Source of the DNA: Membranipora membranacea | Taxonomy: Eukaryota > Bryozoa > Gymnolaemata > Cheilostomatida > Membraniporidae | Direction of reading: 5' to 3' | NCBI GenBank assembly: GCA_914767715.1 | Contig: OU612066.1 | Coordinates: 22,978,283 to 23,038,282, forward strand | DNA: 60,000 nucleotides | In this document: piece by piece, positions 49,715 through 60,000 of the stretch | How the letters are laid out: every line of letters starts with the position of its first letter | Position numbering within the stretch: position 1 is the first letter of the stretch | Translations under genes and position numbers: made by a program | The notes under the pieces: generated by a model | Database searches by the model: none | What the model was told of the DNA's origin: nothing | What the model saw: the letters and a program-made list of their open reading frames with translations, nothing else

Positions 49715-49851
49715 ATATATATAATAAACAACATAGTATAGTAGTTCATACTCCTGTCTTGACAAGCTTCGTTCGGTGGGGGGGGGGGGGGGGGACAAAG
49801 CTTGTCAAGACAGGCTAGTATGAACTATACTATGTTGTTTATTATATATAT
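49715..49851. repeat. Nested foldback with poly-G core (family A inside a larger palindrome)
   Basis: The core CCTGTCTTGACAAGCTT...AAGCTTGTCAAGACAGG (49753-49814) encloses GTTCGGT and a G run. The flanks also mirror each other: ATAATAAACAACATAGTATA on the left reappears inverted as TATACTATGTTGTTTATTAT on the right. A second GTTCGGT plus G run follows at 49852-49875. The mirrored flanks point to an inverted duplication that took in sequence beyond the element. Confidence 0.8.
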
Positions 49852-50468
49852 GTTCGGTGGGGGGGGGGGGGGGGGTGTGATACGTGGTTGGAAGCAATCG
49901 CAAGGTGGTTCAACTTAGCCCAGCTAAGATTTATATCAGTATGCAAGAAGGTTTAGTCTTAGATGTAAATAATAATTACCAGAGAGATAGATGTCGAGTG
50001 TGTCTGTCAGTATGTCCAGGTGAGAGTATGAATGGAATGGATTGGATACCAATGGTGTGTGATAATTGTGTAACCTTGTTAGGTCAGATAAGTGAGCTAG
50101 TTAATTGTAATGGCCAGTTGACCATCTGTATGAGCTCAATATATGTAGTGGAATACCACCAGTCATGGGTTTTCCCGGCTAAGCCGATGGCATCCCAGAA
50201 TGCCAGTCAGGGTTTTCTGACTATGTGTCAGCGACAGCCCAGAACGCGCCAGTTCCCATAGCTATGCCAATGTTTTGACCCCACCTTTTCCAAGTTACAA
50301 CTTAAATAGTGTGCTATTGTGCTGCTGGAGGAGATAATGACTGGAATAAATACAGTTGAGAATAGCATACAGTAATTATGATGATGACTCAGTAGCTATC
50401 AATGCAGAAAGCCTTAGTTGAGTGTGATAATATTTTAATTACTACAGGTTGTGTGTAAAAGTATCTCA

Positions 50469-50792
50469 GGGGGGAACAAAGCTTGTCAACTCTTGCACGC
50501 ACGACTGTCGAGCAGCCGATATTAAATGTTGTCTTCTCTTGCGATCGAGAAGATAACTTCTTCATCACACTAATCAATTTGTATACATTCCTATGCAAAT
50601 TGATTTGTGTGGTAAAGGAGTTATCTTCTTGATTGCAAGAGAAGACAATATTTAATATCGGCTGCTCGACTATACAATTTTATTAGTGAGATAAAGGAGT
50701 TATCTTCTCGATTGCAAGAGAAGACAATATTTAATATCGGCTGCTCGACAGTCGAGCATGCAAGAGTTGACAAGCTTTGTTCCCCCCCCCCC
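50469..50792. repeat. Large foldback with duplicated right arm and G/C-run ends
   Basis: It begins GGGGGAACAAAGCTTGTCAA and ends TTGACAAGCTTTGTTCCCCC followed by CACCGAAC. The arms contain GACTGTCGAGCAGCCGATAT / ATATCGGCTGCTCGACAGTC and TTGTCTTCTCTTGC / GCAAGAGAAGACAA. An extra copy of part of the right arm lies at about 50621-50680, giving a three-part arm pattern. No coding potential. Confidence 0.8.
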
Positions 50793-52000
50793 ACCGAACA
50801 AAGCAGACAGGCTAATTTCATACAAACAAATCATCAAGAAGAAGGGTAATACTATTCTAATGGCTCACTTTTTTTTCTATGACCCCCCTTGCACATGCCT
50901 TTGTTGTTGGATATATTCCTATCCATGCAGTTGACCTAGGACCAAGAGAATCCCTGATTGATAGAGCTGCCCCTGGTTTGATTTGTACACCAGATCATGA
51001 ACAGTTGTGGGTTTGCAAGCATGTCTAATAATAATAATGAACTAACACCACACAGAGTGACAGTGCAAACTTATTCTCTTCATGGTGAACATGATATACC
51101 ACATGGTTATATATGCAATGAAAAGTATGCATTTGACACATGATTATTACAGACTCCATCTTGTTGGCCCTAGCTAGTTTTATAGAACTAACTACAGTGT
51201 AAGTAACAAGTCACTTAATTCAAACTGCAGGGGACCCAAGAAATTTGTTCTAATTATGAACTGTTCTAATTATAATAATGCCAGCTCGCGGGGATTTTCA
51301 ACAAATGTGGGGCTTATTGCAGGGATTTTGACAAACAGCAACTTTTCATTTGTTGTATTATGTAATGCAAGTGATAATGGAAATAAAACACTGATGACTA
51401 GTGAAGAGTAGTCACCACTGAATTGGATATGAGGGCTGGCAGCTTTGTTTAAGAGTGTTAAATCCAGACATTGATCACTCCCTTGGTCTGCATTGTCAAA
51501 AACAAACATCTGCACAAGGAGTTACATTCTTCCTTGATTAGAAAAAACAACTTCGTATCATGAGCCATCTAAAAGGAGTTATTTTCTTCCTTGGTAGGAA
51601 CACAATTTCGAATTACAGACACATTTTCGAATTAAATGAGTTTAAAAAACATTAGCTGAGCTGGGACCTCACTCAGTTGTGTGAATTAACAGGAATTTCG
51701 AATTATCAGGATTCGAATTGTCCAGCTTACCCTGTATGTAGATGCCCTGCCGCCAGCTCTATAGTAGATGGCATAGAAACAGTTATATGCTTGACCCTTT
51801 TTTTTTCTACACTTGAAGAGCTCTCTTCCAAATCAAGGGAAATGATTTGATCTCTGTCTCCAAAATAGCGGCACATACCTTAGGTCCATACTCCATGACA
51901 TCTTACAACACTCTGTAGAACACTATCCCGGCAGGTTTATCATTATTAGTATCACGCGATTCATGAGTAACATAACCTACTACTTACTGTTTGTTTACAG
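50793..52000. other. Upstream region of the JmjC gene
   Basis: No supported gene. It should contain the promoter and at least one non-coding first exon, because the coding exon begins after an acceptor (TTTGTTTACAG) ending at 52000. I could not place the first exon. Confidence 0.4.
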
Positions 52001-52032
52001 CTGCCTGTATGATTTGAAAGGAGGGTGTAAAT

Positions 52033-53661
52033 ATGTCTCCAATAGAGATGCGGGCTGTATACCTGACTGGAGTTGTATGGTTGGTGAGTTTAGTGGTGAG
52101 GAGTTATTCCTACCCATCTATGTATTCAGACCTGGATCATTGCTTACTTTTGACCCAGGAAGGGACAGTCTTAGCGGAAAGTCAGTTGCATGATGGATGT
52201 TCGGGCAAACTCTTTGATGTGTGTGAAAAAAGCACACCATTATCACAACAACATGGTTCATGTGCTTCGATATTATCCACAATTGAAAAAATATATTATG
52301 ATGAGCCATTGGTTGAGCTGGCTGGTGTACGTGACATCGTGGATGGTGATTGGCTGAGTGATACACATGGTAAGATCAGCTCCAGGAGCGCACAGCCAAA
52401 TTGCTCTGTCATTGTGTTTCCACCTGCTGTCATCGATCGGGAATGCTTGATGACTCCCCTGCCTAGTCACCCTGCACAACCACCAAATATCCTAACTGTT
52501 ACGACTAATACTGACACACAATCCATTGTGGATTATGTGAATCAGCACTGCCATACATTCCGAGCTGTTGATGGAGATTTAGACCAGCGTGGATTACATG
52601 AAGAGTATATAAAGCAAAACCTTTATTCTGTGTCTGATATAGAAGGTAAAATAAAATCAGAGAATGCCTTTGCGAGTTTAAGCAAATCGTCTGAGCCAAT
52701 GCCAGAGTGTGAAAGGATGGAAGTTACTTCCTGGACCCAATTTTTCACTGAGTACCTTCAGCTATCTAAGCCTGTGATCATAACCAATGTTATGGATACG
52801 TGGGATACCACCAGCAAATGGACTAATGAATTCCTTAAGACCAAGTATGGAAATAAGAGTGTTCATATAAAACTCAGCCCCTCCACTGATTACGAAGGGA
52901 TCGAGGATGCAGAATTATGGGAAAGTAAAAATAAGAACTTCAAGATCCCTGATTCTGTGTTTGCAAAGCTGAAGTTCCCAGATCTTGTTGTGCCTAGACC
53001 AGCCCCAGCAAGCATGCAATTTGGAGATTACATAGATCTAATGGAGTCAATTGGAAATGGCAGCATTACCAACGCGTCAGCATATTTGGAGTATTCATCT
53101 ATACCAAATTATTTCCCAGATTTGCGCGAAGATATAACTGAAATGCCATTTGTTGAGGGTCAACTGGAACTTCGTCACACGAATATCTGGCTCAGTGACG
53201 GTCATACTTTGGGCAAACTTCATTTTGATCCGTTTGACAATTTCCTTTGCATGATTGATGGTCGGAAAGAGCTGATACTATTTGAGCCGCATAAAAATGA
53301 AATGATGTATGAAGCACATATACCTGAAGCTCAATTTTCTGTAGATCTGAAAACTCTCCAATTCCGCAGGAACGATTTACTGGAGAGTACAAGCATGGTT
53401 ATGTCACCCTTTGATATCAAAAGGCCTAACTTTGAACGCTTTCCCAAGTTTAGACAAACCATGCCACTCAACTGTACTATCAACGAAGGTGAGGTTTTGT
53501 TCATGCCCGCGTTCTGGTGGCACGAGGTTCAGTCCTCGCCTAATCCACTCACTAACAGAAATCTTGCTATTAACTTTTGGTACGAGCCGTTCCTTACTAA
53601 AAACTTTCCTTGTCCTGAATGTAAACTAAAGATTAATCCAAAGTATTTTCATTTGTTGTAA
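52033..53661 (+). CDS. Secreted/ER-lumenal JmjC (cupin-8) Fe(II)/2-oxoglutarate dioxygenase
   Basis: A 542-aa protein in one coding exon. The exon starts at 52001 after an acceptor, and an in-frame TGA lies between it and the first ATG, so translation starts here. M1 or M6 (52048) is the start; both give a signal peptide (MRAVYLTGVVWLVSLVV). Residues about 20-220 are unrecognised and Cys-containing. From about 225 on there is a JmjC/cupin domain: H397 and D399 (KLHFDPFD), K412 (GRKELILFEP, 15 residues after the His as in FIH) and H497 (FWWHEVQ), i.e. both metal ligands and the likely 2-oxoglutarate Lys, with a closing NFWYEP. Several NXS/T sites agree with the secretory route. No KDEL tail. 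A protein hydroxylase is likely; the substrate is unknown. JMJD8 is the known lumenal relative but is much shorter. Confidence 0.85.
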   Translation: MSPIEMRAVYLTGVVWLVSLVVRSYSYPSMYSDLDHCLLLTQEGTVLAESQLHDGCSGKLFDVCEKSTPLSQQHGSCASILSTIEKIYYDEPLVELAGVRDIVDGDWLSDTHGKISSRSAQPNCSVIVFPPAVIDRECLMTPLPSHPAQPPNILTVTTNTDTQSIVDYVNQHCHTFRAVDGDLDQRGLHEEYIKQNLYSVSDIEGKIKSENAFASLSKSSEPMPECERMEVTSWTQFFTEYLQLSKPVIITNVMDTWDTTSKWTNEFLKTKYGNKSVHIKLSPSTDYEGIEDAELWESKNKNFKIPDSVFAKLKFPDLVVPRPAPASMQFGDYIDLMESIGNGSITNASAYLEYSSIPNYFPDLREDITEMPFVEGQLELRHTNIWLSDGHTLGKLHFDPFDNFLCMIDGRKELILFEPHKNEMMYEAHIPEAQFSVDLKTLQFRRNDLLESTSMVMSPFDIKRPNFERFPKFRQTMPLNCTINEGEVLFMPAFWWHEVQSSPNPLTNRNLAINFWYEPFLTKNFPCPECKLKINPKYFHLL

Positions 53662-56600
53662 ATATCCATTCGGATTGCAATATTATACTGAAAAATACAC
53701 TGCTGAAGAGAAACTTGTCAAATTGTATTGTCTGGAGCAGGATCTGAATTGTTTTTCGTTATAACCAGTCATTGAATCTTATTTACCCGCGTCAATTGGC
53801 TGATAAATATTATAAATTATTTACAGTATCTCTTTGTTCCACTAGTAGATAATTGAATTTTTTTTCTGACTGTTAAAATTACAGAGAGTCATACCCTAAA
53901 TTACGACATGACCGATCTTTCTATAATGTTCATGTTCAGAGTCACCCCTTCTTGAACAGTAAAGGAAGGGCAACTCCCAATACCATTGTGGCCCATGTTT
54001 AATGTTGAATATTCGTTTGATGTATGGTTGATGACTATTGAGGTGATGGATTTTGTCGGAAAGGTTTCCAAAAATAATACATGTGTATGTTAGTCAAAGT
54101 ATAGCCAGATACACTGCAACGGGAGGCTGTTACTGAACTACAACAAGTTAAGTAAGGTTTTGTTCTTCAAATATTTCAAAATACTCATGATGTTTATTGT
54201 ATTGTTGGATTCCTGAATACCTCAAATCGGTTTCTCTTTTCTATTTCAAGCTTAGGGATGGAAACTCCCAGTGTTAGATGATATAACTGCCTGCAATTGC
54301 AATTAAACAACAGCATTGCCCCCTAGCAGGGTCACACATGAGCTAGTGCCGGCTTGCATGTGTGACCTTGCTTTGTTCTACCTTGGCTTAGGAGTTATGT
54401 AACTCTTTCACTAAGTGTCTGTGTTGACAGCACAACGCTGTGTTTTCTACACTTCTGTGTGCATGTTACGCAAAAAAGTAGTGTGATGCTTCCAGTTAGT
54501 GCACGTGAAGAGATAGTTACGGTGCAGGCTGCATGAAATGAACCTATTATTGTTAGACAACATGAGAGTACTCTCAAGAAATGATGCGAATGTCTAGTTT
54601 CCAACCCCATGACTGTCATAACAAATAACACTAAGACATTATGAAATTATGAAATAATTTCTGCTTGATGAAGAAAATGCATGAATAGGATCATGTAGTT
54701 TGCATGATGGGGCAGCATCATAATGTTGCTGAGTGTTGCGCCAAGTAATATAACATCTCTCAACGGGTTTCATAATAATTTCTTGGTTTTATAATAGATG
54801 ATTTTGTCTGACATAATCCCTAGCCTTGACAATGATGCCTGTATTTACATAATAATTTGGACACATTATGTCTGGGGATCATAATTGCCAAAATTTGTCT
54901 GAAGTATTTTTGCAATAATTACCCCAACTTGCCAACTTGAGACCACCATAACCCTTTATTTTTTCCCAATGAAACTAATATAAAATGCTGAACAGGCTAA
55001 TATTCCTTAATCTAAGATGACATCACATTAGGGAGAATGGTGACAGGATCACGTTAGCATGATATAATAATAATACCTTGACTAGGTATATAGCCTATCT
55101 GGTACAGGGAATATTCATTTGATCAACCAAACCAACGGTAAGCACACTGTGGATTTTAAAATTGAATTTTAGAGGTGAGGTATTATAGAGTTAACGTCAT
55201 TAGTATTTTAAAAAATTTCATTAATTTGCACAAGGGTGGATTTTATTTTCACACTGAAATATTGTTTTTATGCAGCAAAAATGATCTCGTCGTTTTCCTC
55301 TCTAGCTTACAAATCAACCAGTTTAGCTCTTAACACCTTATCATCAAGTCCTTGCTAAGTTTTGACTTGCCTTGTCTCGCAGCCAATGATTTTGGTTTTT
55401 TGAGAGTAACCAAAAGAACAAAAAACCCGTGGCCGCGTGAATCGTGATAAGGCTAAGTATTGACTGCCAGGTGGGGTGAAGTGAGCAGTGAGCTTTCCCA
55501 AGCTGGAAGTTGAACATACGCCACAAACCACCACCTACCCTAATGCTTCAATGTCGACAAAGAGAACTTCTGCTAGTTGAAGATGATATGCGCACCATTG
55601 CAAATCATCATGCATGGGAATTCTTAAAAAATTACAGTTTCACTGGCCGCTGCCCGCTAGAATGCTAAGTTTATTTAGAAGTCCATGTTACATAAATTAC
55701 CACAGGAATTTGAAAGTTTGTGTTTTCTGTCAATAATAATCTATTAATTAATTACTTTTTTGTGGCCGTTACAAAAAATGATTTTGGTAATGGTTGGGAG
55801 TGACACAGATATTTGATATAGGGCTTGGCTCAAACATAATCAGATGACACTCTATAGAGCATTCCCGCCTTGTCTCGTCAACTACCTAAAAATGTTCTGT
55901 ATTAAATGCGTATTGGAGATTGAGTTTGGACTGCACTTGATAGCAGGCAAATACATGCATCCTAGAACAAGATTGATCCCTCTGTCTTGGCGGAGTAATA
56001 TTGCTAGGTTTGGTATTGAGGCGCCTTGAAACACAGCTATTTTATTATCCCTCGGCCTAAACAAAAGGAAGAAACTTGTTCTACATACATCTCACTTTAA
56101 AAATTAATATGACAATGAATTGCGTCCATAAAACCAATAGTGCTCATTGCTGTCAATTTATTGTATATATAATTTATATATATCATTTTTATTTGCGGAT
56201 CATGTCACTTGGACATATGAGACCATGCACAACAAAATTAATGGTAAAACAATCAAGTGAATTTGTTAAATATATTATTACCAAGGCTGTTTTCTTGAAA
56301 GATTTGTTGGTGGCATGTTTTAAAATAGAGGGTCGAGTTGCATAGTCTACCTCATCATAGATCTAAATCATGTACAATGTTTTTGATTTCTTCCCAGTTC
56401 CTGATCATAAAGGCAGAAGTAGAGGATTTCGATATCTCAATGACATAATTGATATGAGAGTCAACTTTGTTGTGTAGACTTTTTTTTAATTTCTTTCTTT
56501 TAACATGTATATATATATAAGTGTATATATTTGTCAATAGAGACTGCACTGTATATACAATGACGAAAATGGTGACCAAGACCTTACATTTCTTTGCTTA

Positions 56601-57258
56601 GATAGATCATTCCAGAAATTGCAATCGAGCAAAAATAATCCTTTTGGTGCTAATAAAGAAATTAGTCTCAAAGAAGGAAGAGATGTTACATTGCTAAATT
56701 TAACAATCACATATAAGCCTATATACAATTATCACTTTTTTTTTACCTTATTTACTAATTGTCGCCTTCATTGACATTTATGTAAAACATCTCATCAGGA
56801 GAATAATGTCCGCCAAAAAAATGATACAATAATAGGCGTCATTGAGCGGATATTTGGAGCCTGCTAAGGTGTGATATTTCATTCACTCCCCCCCCCCCAT
56901 ACTTGATGTCACTCTCCCCCCTCTAAATTTATGTCACCCCTTATCCCCAGTAACACCCCTATTTGATATCAACCTCCATCCTTACTTCAATCTAGTCTGA
57001 ACTGTAATACCTGTATTAGACTGTAAGTCTACATTGTAACTTTCTTTTCCCCCAGAAGTGGTGACATCATCAGTTTGAGATAACCCTTGAATACTGCGCA
57101 GGATGCAGAGAAAGTAACTTTCGTGAAAAATGAATTCAGACACTCTGATAACAGGTAGGTGAAATAGTGAGCCACTCAAAATTATCATAGGCCCATCAGG
57201 GTATATCTTAAAACTGAGAAATGTCTTGCATCACCAGTGGATAGGCAGACCATTTAGA
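53662..57258. other. Intergenic, no supported gene
   Basis: Contains the 3' UTR of the JmjC gene (no clear AATAAA close to the stop). The open frames here are short and without domains. A C run lies at about 56889-56898. Confidence 0.45.
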
Positions 57259-57297
57259 ACATTTATGAGACCCCAACTGTTGGGGTCTCATAAATGT
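57259..57297. repeat. Perfect 18-bp hairpin with 3-nt loop
   Basis: ACATTTATGAGACCCCAA is followed by CTG and then its exact inverse TTGGGGTCTCATAAATGT. A perfect match this long is unlikely by chance. It may be a miniature foldback or a structured RNA. Confidence 0.65.
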
Positions 57298-57946
57298 CCT
57301 CCAACAAGCCTGGAAAATATGGGTTATTTAGTCCAGTAATTGAGGCAACCAATATATATCTTACATTCCATTCCATTTTCCGTTTCAACCAACAACATCA
57401 TTTTTGAACCATATATGAAATATAGAAGTTGGTGTTGGTGTTGATCTAAGTTGTATTATACCACCAAAGATCCTAATTTATGGAAAATTATATGAAATTT
57501 TTCTGACGTCAAATAAATATTTGATAATATTATTTCTTATTATTGTATAATAGTCTGCATGTAGCCAGATGACTGTAAATAACATAATCAATATGTTGTC
57601 CATGGTCATACATCTCCTTTATTACATGCAACAAAACTAATAACAATATATAATATATATATATAATAGTTGGAATTACCAGGATTCTCGTAACGCTTAT
57701 TTATGCCTATTTGTCTGCAAACAAAACCGCTATTGGTAGGGATGGTTTGAAGTTTGAAGTTTGTTTATTGCCTAATTTCTAATATCCATCCATCCGTCCA
57801 TCCATCCATCCATCAGGTTATTAGTATCGAAAGTATGGCACATAATTAAACAAAATAAATAAAACAAAATAAAAGGATAGTCTGAGTTGTATTAGTTGAA
57901 ATATCGCATATTGAATTCAAAAATGGTCTTTTGTCTCTTGGAGGTT

Positions 57947-58015
57947 CTACACTTTGATGGCTGATATTGATCAATCTTTGCTCTTCGAGATTGATGAATA
58001 TCAGCCATGGTGTAG
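57947..58015 (+). ncRNA. Candidate pre-miRNA-like hairpin (69 nt)
   Basis: Three paired blocks, CTACAC/GTGTAG, ATGGCTGATATT/AATATCAGCCAT and ATCAATCT/AGATTGAT (26 bp in all), are separated by a small bulge and a single mismatch and closed by a 10-nt loop. This bulged stem of about 30 bp is what Drosha/Dicer substrates look like. The mirror strand also folds, so the strand is not certain. I do not recognise a known miRNA seed. It could also be a decayed foldback element like others in this window. Confidence 0.35.
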
Positions 58016-58032
58016 TTGAAAGGGCGATCCAC

Positions 58033-58064
58033 TGATATATAAATATATATATATATATATATCA
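58033..58064. repeat. AT dinucleotide microsatellite
   Basis: A run of TA repeats, bounded by CTGATATAT and ATATATCAAT. It lies just downstream of the miRNA-like hairpin. Confidence 0.8.
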
Positions 58065-59019
58065 ATGGGGGATCTGTACTTATTTTGTCGTCACCCTGCA
58101 GTATTTCATAACTTTATATTATATCACTCTCCTATAAACTAGATCAAGAGTTAGCCAGGGAATCAAAATTTCTAATTTATTCATCATTTGTATTGCTTGC
58201 CTTAAAAAAATATATGATTTATCCTTTCTCTAAGTATCCCGCTTTCTTACTTCAGATAAAGATCATCAGATCAATAGACAGAACCCCAAGTTTTGCTCAT
58301 TTAAAAATTACCTTACCTCATGGGTGGAAATAATAACAGCTTTAAATTTAGCAGCCTGGCCAAGATTTCACCGATTATAATAAGTTTTGAGTTTTGATAC
58401 TGGAAGAAATTTCTTTTGAGTTAAGCCATCATTGAGGATTGAAGAAACTTTTTTACGAAAAGCGAACATGGGACTTGGATGTTTTCTATCAGCGAAATAG
58501 TGAGATTAAAAATCAAATTGAAAAATCAAAATCGTTTCATCATGTAGGGTAGTTTTTGATTCTGATCACAGCAAGCAAGGATATATCTGCAAGTGTATCA
58601 TCAAAATATGGGCCCTAGGGTAAGTGCGTGCTCATGTTTTTGACAGCATATGATATTTAACTCATCAAAGATCATCAAATTCCCATATCTTCAGAGTTGA
58701 GGGATATTCTGGCGTGTAATTAATCTAGGAGGTGGGTGATGCCTAAAATCCTGATAACAATCAATTCCATTGTTTACTAGAGATTTCATTCATTCTGCTT
58801 TACCGTTATATGAAGAGTAAAAGGCTCCTAGCCGGTACTGTGTACATGTGTTTATCTCCTGGTTCCATAAAAATCTGATGAAATCATAGATCTTCTTTAT
58901 GCTCCTCCCCAAAGCATTAAATGGTCCAATGAAAAACATCATGCCATACGAATATAAACAGTGAATCATGCCATGCGTGTTCATTGAGGCAGTAAACAAC
59001 GTGGCGCTGTTTGTGTACA

Positions 59020-59096
59020 ACGTTCATTGTTAGCTTGAAGTAAAAGCTCTTCAGTTTATCAACGTATTGTCAGTATCATCAGCTGTAGCTGTTTCG
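59020..59096 (+). other. Putative non-coding first exon of the desaturase gene
   Basis: A good donor (GTTTCG|GTAAGT, exon end 59096) lies 683 bp before the acceptor TTTTGTCAG (59779) of the first coding exon. The 5' limit is arbitrary. No TATA box was identified with confidence. Confidence 0.35.
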
Positions 59097-59795
59097 GTAA
59101 GTTTTGTGTTGGAGATAAACTCTTTATTTTCTAATCAATATTTTACTGCTCGGATATGGCGCCAGATACAAATTTTTGACATGAGCCATTATCGCCGACG
59201 CATAAGGGAGCGTTCATTCTTTTGGCTACAAACTAATAAATAAATTTACCATGTCAGTATATCATTAGCGCTGGTAAATGTTTTATTGTATTGATGTGAA
59301 ACTGTTTTTCAAATTACAAGCCTTGATTTCTATTAATACCATTCCTACCATTAGAAAAGATGGATTAGATATGGTAAATTTCTGAACTGCACAATTTCTC
59401 ATTTTCTACATCTCTACACCTGCGTTAGGTCGAGGCCTTAGACTAATCCAATTTGTGCCAAACCCGTAGATTCTAAATGGATCAAAACAATTAAAGACAA
59501 ATGAAAACTGCTCCATTTATTTTTATACCAACAAACAAGAGAGATTAAAAATACAAACTGCTATCGTACCGACGTACTAATATAAATCCAGTTTTTTTGC
59601 TCCCTAACACAATGCAGTGTTGCTGTAGCGTACTGCAATTAGTAATGCTTTGGTTGCGTTTTCACTGCTACTTGTACTTGTCCATTTTTATTGTGTTCAT
59701 ACAAGTCAGTGTATTGTGGACAGTAAATGTTGTATTCCTTCACCAAAGATGAATTCTTTTTCGTTTTATGTTTTGTCAGGGAGCTTTAGATCGAC

Positions 59796-60000
59796 ATGGC
59801 ACCAAAGAGTAAGACAGAGTTGTCTACTTCTCTGAATGATGATAGCTCAGAACCTCAGATAGAGTGGGTACCAGAGGAACCTCAGATGAGGGTCGACCCG
59901 GTACAGACTAAGATCGTCTGGCGTAACGTCGCCTTCTTTGGAGCTCTACATTTAGCCAGCGTCTACGCTCTGTTTCTTATTCCAGACGCTAAACCCCTTA
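59796..60000 (+). CDS. SCD: Stearoyl-CoA (acyl-CoA delta-9) desaturase, N-terminal part (partial)
   Basis: The first coding exon begins after an acceptor at 59779, with ATG at 59796; 68 codons are present before the window ends. A polar N-terminal tail is followed by KIVWRNVAFFGALHLASVYA and LFLIPDAKPL. This is the WRN...LHL..YG..LIP pattern that opens the first membrane helix of SCD proteins in animals. The His-box motifs lie further downstream and cannot be seen. The enzyme would sit in the ER membrane and introduce a delta-9 double bond into stearoyl- or palmitoyl-CoA, with cytochrome b5. Whether it is the delta-9 or a related front-end type cannot be settled from this piece. Confidence 0.8.
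   Translation, partial: MAPKSKTELSTSLNDDSSEPQIEWVPEEPQMRVDPVQTKIVWRNVAFFGALHLASVYALFLIPDAKPL

Noticed and set aside
49884-50261. 125-codon frame with a few Cys (RCRVCLSVC, CDNC)
   Set aside because: It begins right after a poly-G foldback; the Cys spacing fits no zinc-finger pattern I know, and there is no signal peptide, splice context or domain. Could be a relic, but not supportable.
56534-56728. 64-codon minus-strand frame with protein-like look (LLAPKGLFLLDCNFWNDL)
   Set aside because: I could not link it to any domain, flanking exon or transposon; too short to support.

Overview
This is an AT-rich eukaryotic window, most likely from a marine invertebrate. All but one of the host genes have introns with GT-AG boundaries, and introns and intergenic DNA are full of foldback elements, short tandem repeats and a LINE. 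The gene set (CUB/Sushi receptor, FKRP-like enzyme, NUDCD1, SLC49A4, stearoyl-CoA desaturase) is animal. The frequent TAGGCCTA-like words and the domain mix make me lean towards an echinoderm or other invertebrate deuterostome, but this is an impression and not a proof.

Layout. 1-3145 (-): 5' part of a type I membrane receptor with two CUB(-like) domains and one Sushi domain, running off the left edge. 3.1-13.1 kb: long intergenic stretch with no supported gene. 13.13-14.21 kb (+): small two-exon gene for a secreted, cationic six-cysteine peptide. 14.2-16.9 kb: a foldback element and an orphan cysteine-rich possible exon. 16954-29238 (+): a 12-exon type II membrane protein that I identify as FKRP-like (LicD superfamily) from its Cys zinc-loop pattern and PWELDAD motif. 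Its reading frame is closed by a TGA that is followed in the same frame by 46 more protein-like codons. 31362-37145 (+): complete NUDCD1, 9 coding exons, 578 aa. 38365-46053 (-): complete SLC49A4/DIRC2-type MFS transporter, 10 coding exons, 507 aa, convergent with NUDCD1. 46.7-49.1 kb (-): 5'-truncated non-LTR retrotransposon with an intact reverse transcriptase frame. 49.7-50.8 kb: nested foldback elements with poly-G/poly-C cores. 52033-53661 (+): intronless coding exon of a secreted or ER-lumenal JmjC/cupin dioxygenase. 53.7-59 kb: intergenic, with two notable hairpins, one of them miRNA-precursor-like. 59796-60000 (+): first coding exon of a stearoyl-CoA desaturase, cut by the right edge.

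The genes do not form a pathway. They are independent animal genes. Several enter the secretory route (receptor, peptide, FKRP-like enzyme, JmjC enzyme), which is notable but not evidence of a cluster. The least ordinary items are the in-frame TGA of the FKRP-like gene, the lineage-specific peptide, the secreted JmjC enzyme with an unrecognised N-terminal half, and several foldback families. Exon boundaries were derived by hand from splice signals, reading phase and protein similarity.
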